Source: Pedococcus sp031456495 (GTDB lineage: Bacteria; Actinomycetota; Actinomycetes; Actinomycetales; Dermatophilaceae). From it: a stretch of 64,000 nucleotides of DNA. The notes below the pieces were generated by a model. That model had not been told where the DNA came from, searched no databases, and saw only the letters and a list, made by a program, of their open reading frames with translations. This document shows positions 25,859 through 36,016 of this stretch, piece by piece. Position 1 is the stretch's first letter, and each line of letters begins with the position of its first letter. The position numbers and the translations under genes were made by a program. The stretch lies in contig NZ_JAVDUW010000002.1 of NCBI RefSeq assembly GCF_031456495.1, positions 434,001 to 498,000 of the forward strand, in the 5' to 3' direction.

Positions 25859-26757
25859 GCCGGTCGCCGCTGCTGTTCGTCCACGCCCACCCCGACGACG
25901 AGACCCTCACGACCGGGCTGACCATGGCCCACTACGTCCGCGCCGGCCACCCCGTGCACGTGCTGGCCTGCACCCTCGGCGAGGAGGGCGAGGTCATCCC
26001 GCCCGACCTGTTCCACCTCGACGCGGCCCACGACGACGCCCTCGGCCCGTACCGGGCGGAGGAGCTGGCGCGCGCCATGGCGGCGCTGGGCACGACGTGG
26101 GAGGTGCTCGGCTCCGACCCGGCTCGCGGGGTGCTGTCCCGCTACCGAGACTCGGGCATGGCCGGCACGCCGAGCGCGGCCAACCCCGCTGCCTTCGTCA
26201 ACGCCGACCTCGCGGAGGCCGCCGCGCTCGTGGTGGACGTCGTCCGCCGCACCCGGCCCGCCGTGGTGGTCACCTACGACGCGCAGGGTGGGTACGGCCA
26301 CCCCGACCACATCCAGACCCACCGCGTCACGTGCGCGGCCGTGGCCTCCCTGCCCGCCCACGAGCAGCCGGCGCTGTATGCCGTGCTGACGCCGCGGTCC
26401 TGGGCGCGCGAGGACCGCGAGTGGCTGGCCGCGCACCCGGAGCTGACCGGCGAGTGGAGCGTGCCGGCCGTCGACGGGGACTACCCGCCGTCCGTGGTCG
26501 CGGACCCCCTGGTGACCCACGCGGTGCAGGACCCCGAGGCGCTGCCGGTGCAGCGGGAGGCTCTGTCGCAGCACGTCACCCAGGTGAAGGTGCGCGGCGA
26601 CGTCTACGCGCTGTCCAACGACATCGCCGCTCGGCTGGCCGGCCGCGAGGGCTTCGCCCGGCTCGACCCGGCCACGGGCGAGGTCGCCGCGCCACCCGCA
26701 CCGGACGCGGGCCGCCGCGCGGGTCGTGTCGCAGGCCTGTTGGATGGGTCGTCGTGA
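25855..26757 (+). CDS. mshB: GlcNAc-Ins deacetylase (mycothiol biosynthesis)
   Basis: A 300-residue PIG-L-family metal-dependent deacetylase. The zinc site motif AHPDDE (near residues 11-16) and the second ligand block GGYGHPDHIQTH (near 143-154) are intact. MshB removes acetate from GlcNAc-myo-inositol, the second committed step to mycothiol, the actinobacterial thiol buffer. The start GTG overlaps the preceding TGA (GTGA), and the next gene overlaps its own stop, so the block is co-translated. The related mycothiol-conjugate amidase Mca is the main alternative, but length and context favour MshB. Confidence 0.92.
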   Translation: MSRSPLLFVHAHPDDETLTTGLTMAHYVRAGHPVHVLACTLGEEGEVIPPDLFHLDAAHDDALGPYRAEELARAMAALGTTWEVLGSDPARGVLSRYRDSGMAGTPSAANPAAFVNADLAEAAALVVDVVRRTRPAVVVTYDAQGGYGHPDHIQTHRVTCAAVASLPAHEQPALYAVLTPRSWAREDREWLAAHPELTGEWSVPAVDGDYPPSVVADPLVTHAVQDPEALPVQREALSQHVTQVKVRGDVYALSNDIAARLAGREGFARLDPATGEVAAPPAPDAGRRAGRVAGLLDGSS

Positions 26758-27248
26758 CCACCCCCGTCGACGCAGACCACTTCCGCCTGGCCATGGGCCG
26801 GTTCGCGACGGGCGTCACCGTCCTCACGACCTTCGCCGGCGGCCACGACCACGCCATGACGGCGAACGCCGTCACCTCCGTGTCGATGGAGCCGCTGCTC
26901 GTCCTGGCCTGCGTCGAGGTCGACGCGCGCTTCCACGACGCCATCGCCGACTCCGGCGTCTGGGGTGTGAGCATCCTCGGTGCCGACCAGCGCCCCACCG
27001 CCGAGTGGCTCTCCACCCAGGGCCGGCCGCTGCACGGGCAGCTCGACCGGGTGGCCCATCACCGTGGTCCGGGGACGGGGGTGGCCCTCCTCGACGGCGC
27101 CCTCGCGACGCTCGAGCTGCGCACCACCGACATGCACCGCGCGGGTGACCACAGCATCGTCGTCGGCGAAGTAGTGTCCCTGTCGAGCAACGACCACCCG
27201 GCCGACGCGCTGGTCTACTACCGCAGCCGCTACCAGCCGCTGCGCTGA
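26754..27248 (+). CDS. flavin reductase-like FMN-binding protein
   Basis: A 164-residue protein with the flavin-reductase fold. The starting block FRLAMGRFATGVTVLTT, then MTANAVTSVSMEPLLVLACVE (core TANAVTSVSMEP) and FWGVSIL-like VWGVSILGADQ, match the FMN-binding half of two-component monooxygenase reductases. No monooxygenase is nearby, so the electron acceptor is unknown. Its GTG overlaps the mshB stop, placing it in the mshB transcript; a link to thiol redox is only suggestive. Confidence 0.9.
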   Translation: MTTPVDADHFRLAMGRFATGVTVLTTFAGGHDHAMTANAVTSVSMEPLLVLACVEVDARFHDAIADSGVWGVSILGADQRPTAEWLSTQGRPLHGQLDRVAHHRGPGTGVALLDGALATLELRTTDMHRAGDHSIVVGEVVSLSSNDHPADALVYYRSRYQPLR

Positions 27249-27259
27249 GGGGAGTGCCC

Positions 27260-28939
27260 GTGAGAGAGAACGGCTCGGCGGCCCTGCGCGCCTCGGTCGC
27301 CCTCACCGTCCTCGTCGCCGGCTACGTCGGCCTGGCGTACTTCCTCGGCCGCCACGTCCCCGCCAACACCTCCGTGGCGGGCGTCCCGATCGGCGGCATG
27401 AGCCCGGCCTCGGCCGAGCGCACCCTCGACCGCGCGCTGGCCGACCGCCGCGACCAGAAGGTCGTCCTCGTGGCGGGGGACGCGAAGCAGGAGCTCAGCC
27501 CGGCCGACGCAGGGCTGCGTCTCGACCTGCCCGGCACCGTCGACGGGCTCACCGGGTTCTCGCTCAAGCCCGCCGACCTCTGGGCGCACCTCACGGGCGG
27601 GGGCGACCAGAAGCTCGCCGTCGCGGTCGACCGGGGCAGGCTCGAGGCCGCGGTGCGGGGTGCGGCGAAGGCGCTCGACACCCCGGTCGTCGAGGGTGGC
27701 ATCACGTTCCCGGGTGGCAAGGTCGCCGTCGTGCAGCCGGCGCAGGGCCGCAGCGTCGACGTGGGCCGGACGGCCGACGCGGTCGCCGCACGCTGGCCGG
27801 CGACGACCCCGGTCACGGCCGCGCTCGACACCGTCGACCCCAAGGTGTCCGCCGACGAGCTCGACCGCGCCAACCGCGAGTTCGCGACGCCGGCGGTCTC
27901 CGCGCCGGTGACCGTCGTCGTCGGCTCCAAGCGCTTCCCGGTCGAGCCCGCGGCATACGCCCCGGCGCTCTCGGTCACGGCGGACGACTCGGGCCGGCTC
28001 TCGCCGCAGGTCGACGAGGCCAAGCTGGTCGCCGCCGTTCGCAAGGCCGCGGCCGCGGCGGGGCTGGAGAAGGCGGCCCGCGACGCGAAGATCACGTTCA
28101 AGGGGACCATCCCGGTCGTGCAGCCGGCTGTCGTCGGCTCCACGCTCGACGACACCTCGGTCACGAGCGCCTTCGTCCCCGCGCTGACGGCGCCCGGGCG
28201 GACCGCCACGGTCTCCGTGAAGGTGGTCCAGCCGAAGCTGACGACCGCCGAGGCGGAGAAGATCAAGCCGCGCGAGGTGATCTCGACCTTCTCGACGCAG
28301 TTCCCGTTCAACCCGCCGCGCACCGAGAACATCACCATCGCGGCCCGCACGCTCAACGGCACCTACGTCGCGCCGGGGCAGACGTTCAGCCTTAACGCCG
28401 TCCTCGGGCAGCGCACCGCCGCCAAGGGCTACAACCCGGCACCGGTCATCGTCAACGGCCGGCTCACCAAGGACTACGGCGGCGGCATCTCCCAGCTCTC
28501 GACGACGCTGTTCAACGCGATCTTCTTCTCCGGTGCCCGGATCGAGGAGCACCACCCGCACTCCTTCTACATCTCGCGCTACCCCGAAGGGCGCGAGGCC
28601 ACGATCTCCTGGCCGGACGTCGACAACCGGTTCACCAACGACACCGGCTACGGCATCCTCATCCAGGCGGGCGTCTCGGGGAACTCGGTCACCGTGACGT
28701 TCCACGGCACCAAGGTGTGGGACGTCAAGGCCGTGAAGGGCCCGCGCCGCAACGTCGTCCAGCCGAGGACCATCACCGACGACAAGGCGTCCTGCGTGCC
28801 ACAGACGCCGACGCCCGGCTTCGACGTCACGGTCACGCGCATCTTCCTCAAGGGCGGCAAGCAGGTGAAGACGTCGACCTTCAACACCCACTACATCCCC
28901 GAGGACGACGTCCGCTGCACCAACCCGAAGGCCGGCTGA
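27260..28939 (+). CDS. VanW-family envelope protein
   Basis: A 559-residue protein with one N-terminal membrane helix (ASVALTVLVAGYVGLAYFLG core VLVAGYVGLAYFL) and a large outside part: two peptidoglycan-binding-4 repeats (about residues 50-150 and 175-285), then a G5/VanW domain with YNPAPVIVNGRL and GGGISQLSTTLFNA (about residues 370-430). VanW was named from vancomycin clusters, but these proteins are common cell-wall proteins of unknown activity. I chose GTG 27260, preceded by AGGGGAG at proper spacing, over GTG 27254. Follows the mshB operon by 11 bp. Confidence 0.93.
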   Translation: MRENGSAALRASVALTVLVAGYVGLAYFLGRHVPANTSVAGVPIGGMSPASAERTLDRALADRRDQKVVLVAGDAKQELSPADAGLRLDLPGTVDGLTGFSLKPADLWAHLTGGGDQKLAVAVDRGRLEAAVRGAAKALDTPVVEGGITFPGGKVAVVQPAQGRSVDVGRTADAVAARWPATTPVTAALDTVDPKVSADELDRANREFATPAVSAPVTVVVGSKRFPVEPAAYAPALSVTADDSGRLSPQVDEAKLVAAVRKAAAAAGLEKAARDAKITFKGTIPVVQPAVVGSTLDDTSVTSAFVPALTAPGRTATVSVKVVQPKLTTAEAEKIKPREVISTFSTQFPFNPPRTENITIAARTLNGTYVAPGQTFSLNAVLGQRTAAKGYNPAPVIVNGRLTKDYGGGISQLSTTLFNAIFFSGARIEEHHPHSFYISRYPEGREATISWPDVDNRFTNDTGYGILIQAGVSGNSVTVTFHGTKVWDVKAVKGPRRNVVQPRTITDDKASCVPQTPTPGFDVTVTRIFLKGGKQVKTSTFNTHYIPEDDVRCTNPKAG

Positions 28940-28945
28940 CGCGGC

Positions 28946-29356
28946 TCAGTCGCGCACGAGGTGGGCGTAGGGGTCCGGCCGCTCGGAGACGCTGCGCAGC
29001 ACGCAGAACTCGTTGCCCTCGGGGTCGAGCAGCGTCGCCCAGCCGCCCCCGTCGTCCTTGCGCAGGTCCTGGTGCATCGTCGCCCCCATGCCCAGCAGCC
29101 GCTCGACCTCCTCGTCGCGGGTGACGTCCTGCGGGTAGAGGTCGAAGTGGAGCCGGTTCTTCACCGTCTTGCCCTCGGGCACCTCGATGAACAGCACCCG
29201 GGTGCGGCCGTCGGGGGAGAAGATCATGCACTCCTCGTGCCCGGGCAGGTTCGGGTCCTGCGGGTCCTCGGAGAACCCCAGGACCCGGCCCCACCAGACC
29301 GACTGGTCGTGGGCGTTCCGGCTGTCGACGGACGTGTGCATGATTCGGCTCACCAT
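28946..29356 (-). CDS. VOC-superfamily (glyoxalase-like) protein
   Basis: A 136-residue one-domain vicinal-oxygen-chelate protein: a starting beta strand (MHTSVDSRN), WWGRVLGFS and the late LLDPEGNEFCVLRS block typical of glyoxalase/dioxygenase folds, the Glu of which is a metal-ligand candidate. The His in NRLHFDLYP matches the usual second ligand. Substrate unknown. Convergent with the VanW gene, 6 bp apart. An internal ATG after five residues (MHTSV) is an alternative start. Confidence 0.85.
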   Translation of the reverse strand: MVSRIMHTSVDSRNAHDQSVWWGRVLGFSEDPQDPNLPGHEECMIFSPDGRTRVLFIEVPEGKTVKNRLHFDLYPQDVTRDEEVERLLGMGATMHQDLRKDDGGGWATLLDPEGNEFCVLRSVSERPDPYAHLVRD

Positions 29357-29396
29357 GGGCGGCAGCCTTGCGGCAGCGGGCCGCCCGCGCCACCCG

Positions 29397-30443
29397 TTAT
29401 CGCGGCTGGGTGAGGTAGACGTAGCTCGAGTGCGTGTCGAAGCCGAGCCGCTGGTAGAGCCGGATCGCCGTGGCGTTGTCGTGCTCGACCTGCAGGTGCA
29501 CGAGGTGGAGCCCGCGGGCGCGGGCGGCCGCCGCCAGCTGCGCGGTGAGGTGGGCGGCCAGGCCCCGACCCCGGTATGCCGGGTCGGTCCAGACCGCGCC
29601 GAGCCCGGCCCAGCCGTGGGCGATCCCCATGCGGCCCAACGCGATCGGGGTGGTCCCGGCGGCGTCGGGGTCCCGCAGCCCGAGCTTCTGGGACAGCCCG
29701 CCGCCTGGACGGACCTGACCGAAGAGGTGCTCGGGGCTGCCGGTGACCACGCGCTCGCTGACGCCGGGGACGCTGGAACGGGTGGTGAGGTAGGTCGCCA
29801 GCCACTCGGGCGAGGCCTCCGGCGACACCACCACGTCCGGGCCGCCGGGGTCGGCTGCGGCGACGCGCTCGGTCGAGGCCGTCAGCACGAGCGTCCGGCT
29901 GCCCTCGGTGTACCCGCGGGCCAGCATCAGGGCACCGAGCGGGTCGTCGCCGGGTCGGAAGCCCTCGGGGCCCGCAAGGGCGAGCCTGGCGGGCAGGCCG
30001 CGCGCGGCGTACCAGGCCTCGACCTGGTCGACCGCCCGCTCGAGGGGCACGCCGGGGTCGCCCACCGGCACCACCGAGTTGCCACGCTGGGTGAATCCCT
30101 GGGACGCGCGCAGCTCCCACTCGCCGAGCCGGTCGCGCTCGAGGGCGCCCCACGCGGGGGCCATGACCCGCTGGAGGTCGTCCACCGAGACGGCGAGGTG
30201 GGCGGCACCGCGGCGGGAGGGGCGGGGCGGCACCACCTTGGCGGCCGTGACCCGGTCCAGGGACACGCGCACGGGGCCATGCCCGGTCTCGACGACGAGC
30301 GCGTCGCCGGTGAGCTCCACGAGCGTGCCGACCGAGTCGGTCAGCGTCGCCCCGGTGGCGGCATCGGGTGCGTCGAGGCGCCACCGGACGACCACCCGGG
30401 ACCCGACGTGGAGGTTGCCGACATCGCCTGACACACGCCGCAT
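29397..30443 (-). CDS. GNAT-family N-acetyltransferase with N-terminal extra domain
   Basis: A 348-residue protein. The first 65 residues resemble an Sm-like or SH3-type domain (VGTLVELTGDALVVET), the middle 130 a degenerate GNAT half, and the C-terminal 120 a typical GNAT domain with acetyl-CoA pocket YRGRGLAAHLTAQL and ATAIRLYQRLGFD. Two-domain GNATs of this layout are common beside fdxA in actinobacteria. The stop codon is TAA, rare in this window. The start is ATG 30443 or the GTG three codons on; only 12 bp separate it from divergent fdxA. Substrate unknown. Confidence 0.85.
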   Translation of the reverse strand: MRRVSGDVGNLHVGSRVVVRWRLDAPDAATGATLTDSVGTLVELTGDALVVETGHGPVRVSLDRVTAAKVVPPRPSRRGAAHLAVSVDDLQRVMAPAWGALERDRLGEWELRASQGFTQRGNSVVPVGDPGVPLERAVDQVEAWYAARGLPARLALAGPEGFRPGDDPLGALMLARGYTEGSRTLVLTASTERVAAADPGGPDVVVSPEASPEWLATYLTTRSSVPGVSERVVTGSPEHLFGQVRPGGGLSQKLGLRDPDAAGTTPIALGRMGIAHGWAGLGAVWTDPAYRGRGLAAHLTAQLAAAARARGLHLVHLQVEHDNATAIRLYQRLGFDTHSSYVYLTQPR

Positions 30444-30455
30444 AGTATGTGCGGC
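30437..30455. promoter_or_regulatory. 19-bp palindrome over the fdxA promoter
   Basis: Arms GCCGCA (30437-30442) and TGCGGC (30450-30455) flank the fdxA -10 box TAGTAT (30443-30448), which ends seven bases before ATG 30456. The left arm overlaps the ATG of the divergent acetyltransferase. A bound repressor would block both genes. Palindrome seen; operator role inferred. Confidence 0.5.
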
Positions 30456-30782
30456 ATGACGTACGTGATCGCCCAGCCTTGTGTGGACCTCAAGGACAAG
30501 GCCTGCATCGAGGAATGTCCCGTCGACTGCATCTACGAGGGCGAGCGCTCGCTGTACATCCACCCGGACGAGTGCGTCGACTGCGGTGCGTGCGAGCCGG
30601 TGTGCCCGGTCGAGGCGATCTACTACGAGGACGACGTCCCCGAGCAGTGGGCCGACTACTACAAGGCGAACGTCGAGTTCTTCGACGACCTGGGCAGCCC
30701 GGGTGGCGCGGCCAAGCTCGGCGTCATCAACAAGGACCACCCGCTGATCGCCGACCTGCCCCCGCAGTCGCACGACGAGTGA
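30456..30782 (+). CDS. fdxA: 7Fe ferredoxin
   Basis: A 108-residue ferredoxin with eight cysteines at 9, 17, 21, 25, 40, 43, 46 and 50. The CxxCxxCxxxCP block (CVDCGACEPVCP) and the shifted first cluster define the 3Fe-4S/4Fe-4S ferredoxins of actinobacteria (M. tuberculosis FdxC type). It donates low-potential electrons to unknown partners, often cytochromes P450 or reductases. The C terminus after residue 60 is the family's acidic alpha-helical tail. ATG 30456 gives the conserved MTYVIAQPC start; an upstream ATG at 30447 would add three residues. dapC follows 16 bp later. Confidence 0.95.
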   Translation: MTYVIAQPCVDLKDKACIEECPVDCIYEGERSLYIHPDECVDCGACEPVCPVEAIYYEDDVPEQWADYYKANVEFFDDLGSPGGAAKLGVINKDHPLIADLPPQSHDE

Positions 30783-30798
30783 GCGCGGAGGTCAGCGC

Positions 30799-31917
30799 GT
30801 GACCTCACGCGTCCTCCCCGACTTCCCCTGGGACTCGCTCGCTCCGTACAAGGAGCGGGCGAGTGCCGTGCCCGGGGGCATCGTCGACCTGTCCGTCGGC
30901 ACGCCGGTCGACCCCACGCCGGAGGTCGTCCAGGAGGCCCTGCGCTCGGCCGCTGACGCGCCCGGGTACCCGCAGACGTACGGCACGCCCGCCCTGCGCG
31001 AGGCGGTCGCGGGCTGGTTCGCCCGACGGCGCGGGGTCCCCGACCTCGACCCCGACGGGGTCCTGCCGACGGTGGGCAGCAAGGAGCTGGTGGCCTGGCT
31101 GCCGACCCTGCTCGGCCTCGGGCCGGGTGACCTCGTGGGCTTCCCCTCGGTGGCCTACCCGACCTACGACGTCGGGGCCCGGCTCGCCGGTGCGACGCCG
31201 ACCGTGGTCGACGGGCTGGCCGCCCTCGGTCCGCTGACGCCCGCCACCACGCCGAAGCTGCTGTGGCTCAACACCCCCAGCAACCCGACGGGCAAGGTCC
31301 TCGGCGTCGAGCACCTCGCCAAGGTCGTCGCGTGGGCGCGGCAGCACGGCGTCGTCGTCGCGAGCGACGAGTGCTACGCCGAGCTGGACTGGCGGGAGGG
31401 CTCGGAGGGGCCGACCACGCCGTCGATCCTCGACCCCCGCGTCACCGGTGGCTCCCACGAGGGCCTTCTCGCGGTGTACTCGCTGAGCAAGCAGTCCAAC
31501 CTCGCGGGGTACCGTGCCGCGTTCGTCGCCGGCGACGTCGCCCTGGTGCGGCAGCTGCTGGAGGTGCGCAAGCACGCCGGGATGATCGTGCCGTGGCCGG
31601 TCCAGGTCGCCCTCACGGCGGCCCTCGGCGACGACGAGCACGTGGCCGCGCAGAAGGCCCGGTACGCCGCCCGCCGGCAGGCACTGCGGTCGGCCGTCGA
31701 GGGCTTCGGCCTGCGGGTCGACCTCTCCGAGGCGGGTCTCTACCTGTGGTCGACCCGGGGTGAGGACGCGTGGGCGACCGTCGCGGCGCTGGCCGACCGG
31801 GGGATCCTCGTCGCGCCCGGCACCTTCTACGGGCACCACGGCCGCGAGCACGTCCGGATCGCCCTGACGGCGTCCGACGAGCGCATCGCCGAGGCCGTCC
31901 GGCGCCTCGGGGCCTGA
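30799..31917 (+). CDS. dapC: succinyldiaminopimelate transaminase DapC
   Basis: A 372-residue fold-type I aminotransferase. The NTPSNPTG turn (near residue 157), SDECYAEL and the PLP lysine in SLSKQSNLAGYR (near residue 233) are all present, and the fold begins directly at the N terminus. The fdxA-dapC pairing is the actinobacterial signature of the succinylase DAP pathway; DapC transaminates N-succinyl-2-amino-6-ketopimelate. dapD and dapE lie 4-6 kb downstream, so the three enzymes are encoded in one region. A GGAGG site lies seven bases before the GTG start. Confidence 0.93.
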   Translation: MTSRVLPDFPWDSLAPYKERASAVPGGIVDLSVGTPVDPTPEVVQEALRSAADAPGYPQTYGTPALREAVAGWFARRRGVPDLDPDGVLPTVGSKELVAWLPTLLGLGPGDLVGFPSVAYPTYDVGARLAGATPTVVDGLAALGPLTPATTPKLLWLNTPSNPTGKVLGVEHLAKVVAWARQHGVVVASDECYAELDWREGSEGPTTPSILDPRVTGGSHEGLLAVYSLSKQSNLAGYRAAFVAGDVALVRQLLEVRKHAGMIVPWPVQVALTAALGDDEHVAAQKARYAARRQALRSAVEGFGLRVDLSEAGLYLWSTRGEDAWATVAALADRGILVAPGTFYGHHGREHVRIALTASDERIAEAVRRLGA

Positions 31918-31951
31918 CCAGCCCGATTCCCGGGCGCGAGCACGGTTGGGG

Positions 31952-31957
31952 TAGCGT
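31952..31957 (+). promoter_or_regulatory. gltA -10 box
   Basis: TAGCGT preceded by GG and a TTG run, an extended -10-like pattern. Transcription would start near 31964, giving gltA a leader of about 68 nt. No good -35 is seen at 17 bp. Confidence 0.4.
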
Positions 31958-32031
31958 CACAGTGCGCGACGAGCGCCCTGACGCGAACCCGACGGGTGCC
32001 CGCACACACTCGTGGAAGATGGGACACACAC

Positions 32032-33327
<1,296 letters not shown>

Positions 33328-33346
33328 CCCCACGCCCGCACGCTCC

Positions 33347-33379
33347 ACGACGCCCCCGGCCCGCGGCCGGGGGCGTCGT
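33347..33379 (+). terminator. gltA terminator
   Basis: Perfect 15-bp stem (33347-33361 and 33365-33379) with a 3-base loop, 19 bp after the gltA stop. No U-tract. Confidence 0.85.
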
Positions 33380-33433
33380 CGCGTCAGGGGAGGGGGTCTC
33401 GGACCTCGCCGGGCGAAAGGGGCGAATCGGTCG

Positions 33434-33439
33434 TAGCCT
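33434..33439 (+). promoter_or_regulatory. -10 box, leaderless start of the glycosidase-like gene
   Basis: TAGCCT ending seven bases before ATG 33447. Strong TAnnnT form, no Shine-Dalgarno sequence between. Confidence 0.6.
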
Positions 33440-33446
33440 TCCGCGC

Positions 33447-35108
33447 ATGAGGCGCACCTGGGCGGCAGCGGTCGGCACCATCGGTCTCGCGGCGGCGGCA
33501 GCCGTGGCGAGCTCCCCGGCGACGGCGTCCCCGCCCGGCGCGCCGACGGCAGCCGACATGCACCATGCGGGAACGCAGCCCACCGGTTCCCGCCACACGG
33601 GGGGAGCCTTCGGGCCGCTGGACCTCGGCCCGGCCGGCCTGCCCGAGACCCGGACCGTTCAGCAGGTCGAGCCCGGGGTCACGTGGACCCGGATCACCCG
33701 GGGTGCGCCCGACGCCTCCGTCCCGTGGGTCGTCGAGGTGAGCATCCCCTCGGGCGCGAGCAGCCCCGACCCGGACGCCCCGCCACGTGCCATCCAGGAC
33801 GAGGCCAGCGCCCGCGCGTTCGCCGACCGGCTCACCGCGGCCGGGTTCCCGGCCGAGGCCCAGCAGGTGCTCCAGCCGGCCGTCGCGGACGTCCCCGCCG
33901 GTGTGCTCGGCTGGCGGGTGCGGCTCACCACGACATTCGGCAGCCAGGCGCAGGCGACCGCCGAGGCCGCCCGGCTCAAGGCCGCCGGGTTCTCCGGCCG
34001 GGCCTGGTATGCCGGGTGGGACGGCACGTCGACCGCCAAGGGCCCGTGGACGGTGAACGTCGTGACGATCGACCCCCGGACGTTCCGCGGGACGCTCGCC
34101 GGGACGTTCGGCCCGACCATCGAGGCGCGCGAGACCCCGACCTGGCTCTCGCGGTACGAGAAGGCGAAGGTCGCCGTCAACGCCGGCTTCTTCGTCCTCG
34201 ACCCGAAGGCCGGAGCCGAGGGCGACCCGGCCGGCGCCGGCGTCTACGACGGCCGGCTGGAGTCCGAGCCCGTGGGGACCCGCCCCGTGCTCGTGCTCGA
34301 CCCGCGCGCCCGCCACACCGAGGTCGTCCGCCCCACCTGGCGCGCGACCGTGGGCCTGCCCTCCGGCCGCCAGGTCCTGGACGGTCTCAACCGGGTCCCC
34401 GGCCTCATCCGCAACTGCGGCGGCACCGCCGACGACCAGCCGACGTCCCTGCCGCTGCACGACTTCACCTGCACCGACGCCGACGAGCTCGTGCTGTTCA
34501 CACCGGCCTACGGCGCGAACACCCCTGCCGGCCCGGGCGCCGAGGCGGTCCTCGACCGTTCCGGCCGCGTCGTCTCGGTGGCGTCGACGCGCGGGGTCGC
34601 GCTCGCACCCGGCCAGCGCTCGCTGCAGGGCACCGGGGCCCAGGCACCGCTCGTGGCGGCGCTGCGTCCCGGCCAGCGGGTTGGTGTGCAGACCGCGCTG
34701 ACCGACGGCCGTCGCCCCCTCTCGCTGCCCGGTGCGGCGGTCCTCAACGGCGGGCCCGAGCTGGTCCGCGACGGGCAGGTCCACGTGACCCAGCGCCAGG
34801 ACGGGATGGTCCACCCCGGCGAGCCGAGCTTCGCCTACGGCTGGGTGCTCCAGCGCAACCCCCGCACCTTCGCCGGTGTCGACCGGGCCGGACGCACCCT
34901 GCTCGTGACGGTCGACGGCCGGCAGCTCGGTGAGCTCGGCCTGTCGATCCCCGAGACGGCTGCGGTCGCCAGGTCGCTCGGCATGGTCGACGCGATGAAC
35001 CTCGACGGCGGCGGGTCGACGGCCATGGTCGTCCGGGACGAGCTGGTCTCGCACCCGTCGGACGCCACGGGGGAGCGCCCGGTCGGCGACGCCATCGTCG
35101 TGCGCTGA
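33447..35108 (+). CDS. secreted phosphodiester glycosidase-like protein (NAGPA domain)
   Basis: A 553-residue secreted protein with an Ala-rich Sec signal peptide (residues 1-28, ending ATAS). A SPOR-like region lies around residues 105-190 (GWRVRLTTTFGSQAQATAEAARLKAAGF, recognised by its core AARLKAAGF). The C-terminal half is an NAGPA/DUF2233 phosphodiester glycosidase domain: AVNAGFFVLD near residue 248 and NLDGGGSTAM near residue 518, the two conserved blocks. The domain removes GlcNAc from phosphodiesters in animals; in bacteria it is linked to exopolysaccharide or wall sugar-phosphate turnover. Substrate unknown. Confidence 0.88.
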   Translation: MRRTWAAAVGTIGLAAAAAVASSPATASPPGAPTAADMHHAGTQPTGSRHTGGAFGPLDLGPAGLPETRTVQQVEPGVTWTRITRGAPDASVPWVVEVSIPSGASSPDPDAPPRAIQDEASARAFADRLTAAGFPAEAQQVLQPAVADVPAGVLGWRVRLTTTFGSQAQATAEAARLKAAGFSGRAWYAGWDGTSTAKGPWTVNVVTIDPRTFRGTLAGTFGPTIEARETPTWLSRYEKAKVAVNAGFFVLDPKAGAEGDPAGAGVYDGRLESEPVGTRPVLVLDPRARHTEVVRPTWRATVGLPSGRQVLDGLNRVPGLIRNCGGTADDQPTSLPLHDFTCTDADELVLFTPAYGANTPAGPGAEAVLDRSGRVVSVASTRGVALAPGQRSLQGTGAQAPLVAALRPGQRVGVQTALTDGRRPLSLPGAAVLNGGPELVRDGQVHVTQRQDGMVHPGEPSFAYGWVLQRNPRTFAGVDRAGRTLLVTVDGRQLGELGLSIPETAAVARSLGMVDAMNLDGGGSTAMVVRDELVSHPSDATGERPVGDAIVVR

Positions 35109-35120
35109 CGACTGGGGGGC

Positions 35121-36014
35121 TCAGCCGGCGCCGGCGAACCTGACGACGACCGTGTCCTTGCCGACCGCCGTGCGGGCCGCCTGCCAGCTCCAGCCGTCGG
35201 CGCCCGTCGTCCGGCTCCACGTCCGGGACCCGACGGTCACCGAGGTCGCGCCGAACTGCTCGGCCTTGGCCACGGCATACGCTCCGGCGGCCCACGCGCG
35301 CCGCTCGGAGCCGGCGCGGACGGTGAGGGTCGTGCCCTTCACCGACGAGGTGACCCCGAGCTCGGTGGCCAGCGCGCTGCGCAGGGCCGCGGGCTTGCCG
35401 TCGGTGGCGTCCTTGAGGCGGCAGCCGAGGCCGCCCGGGGAGTGGCCGGAGAGGGTCGAGGCCAGCAGCCGCCCCTCCTGCTCGTGCTCGGCGTACGCCT
35501 CGGGGTAGGCGCTCTTCTGCACCTTCTGCGCGATCTCGGTGATCCGCATCTGCTCGTAGCCGTCGATCTTCACGAGGGCGTCGTAGAACTTGTTGGTCGC
35601 GTAGACCGGGTCGAGGATCTGCTTCTCGGTGCCCCAGCCCTGGCTCGGCCGCTGCTGGAACAGGCCCACGGAGTCACGGTCGCCGTACGTGAGGTTGCGC
35701 AGCTTCGACTCCTGGATGGCCGTGGCGATGGCGATGGTGGCCGCGCGGGCGGGCAGGCCCCGCTTCTCCGCCACCGCGTCGATCGTGGCCGCGTATGCCG
35801 TCTGGCTGGGGTCGAAGGTGACGCTCTTGCCCAGCGCCGTGGCCCGGCACTGGGGCCCGGCGAAGCTGTGCAGCAGCCCGCGGATGCCGACAACCCCCGC
35901 ACCGACGACGGCCACGACGAAGAGCAGGAGCACCAGCCGGGTCAGGAGGCGGCGCATCCCGCGTCGGGGGCGGCGCTGCTCGGCGAGGGGTGCGCGACGC
36001 CTGGTCGTGGGCAT
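35121..36014 (-). CDS. membrane-anchored lysozyme-like protein
   Basis: A 297-residue protein with one N-terminal helix (LLTRLVLLLFVVAVVGAGVVG) after a basic head. The outside domain resembles a lysozyme-like fold: AIQESKLRN with a candidate catalytic Glu, then DSVGLFQQRPSQGWGT, the actinobacterial form of the goose-lysozyme/transglycosylase signature (about residues 100-130). The C-terminal third, rich in Ala/Thr, has no recognised fold. Its start follows the dapD stop by two bases, so it is translated with a cell-wall precursor enzyme and may act on peptidoglycan. Activity unproven. Confidence 0.75.
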   Translation of the reverse strand: MPTTRRRAPLAEQRRPRRGMRRLLTRLVLLLFVVAVVGAGVVGIRGLLHSFAGPQCRATALGKSVTFDPSQTAYAATIDAVAEKRGLPARAATIAIATAIQESKLRNLTYGDRDSVGLFQQRPSQGWGTEKQILDPVYATNKFYDALVKIDGYEQMRITEIAQKVQKSAYPEAYAEHEQEGRLLASTLSGHSPGGLGCRLKDATDGKPAALRSALATELGVTSSVKGTTLTVRAGSERRAWAAGAYAVAKAEQFGATSVTVGSRTWSRTTGADGWSWQAARTAVGKDTVVVRFAGAG

Positions 36015-36016
36015 GC

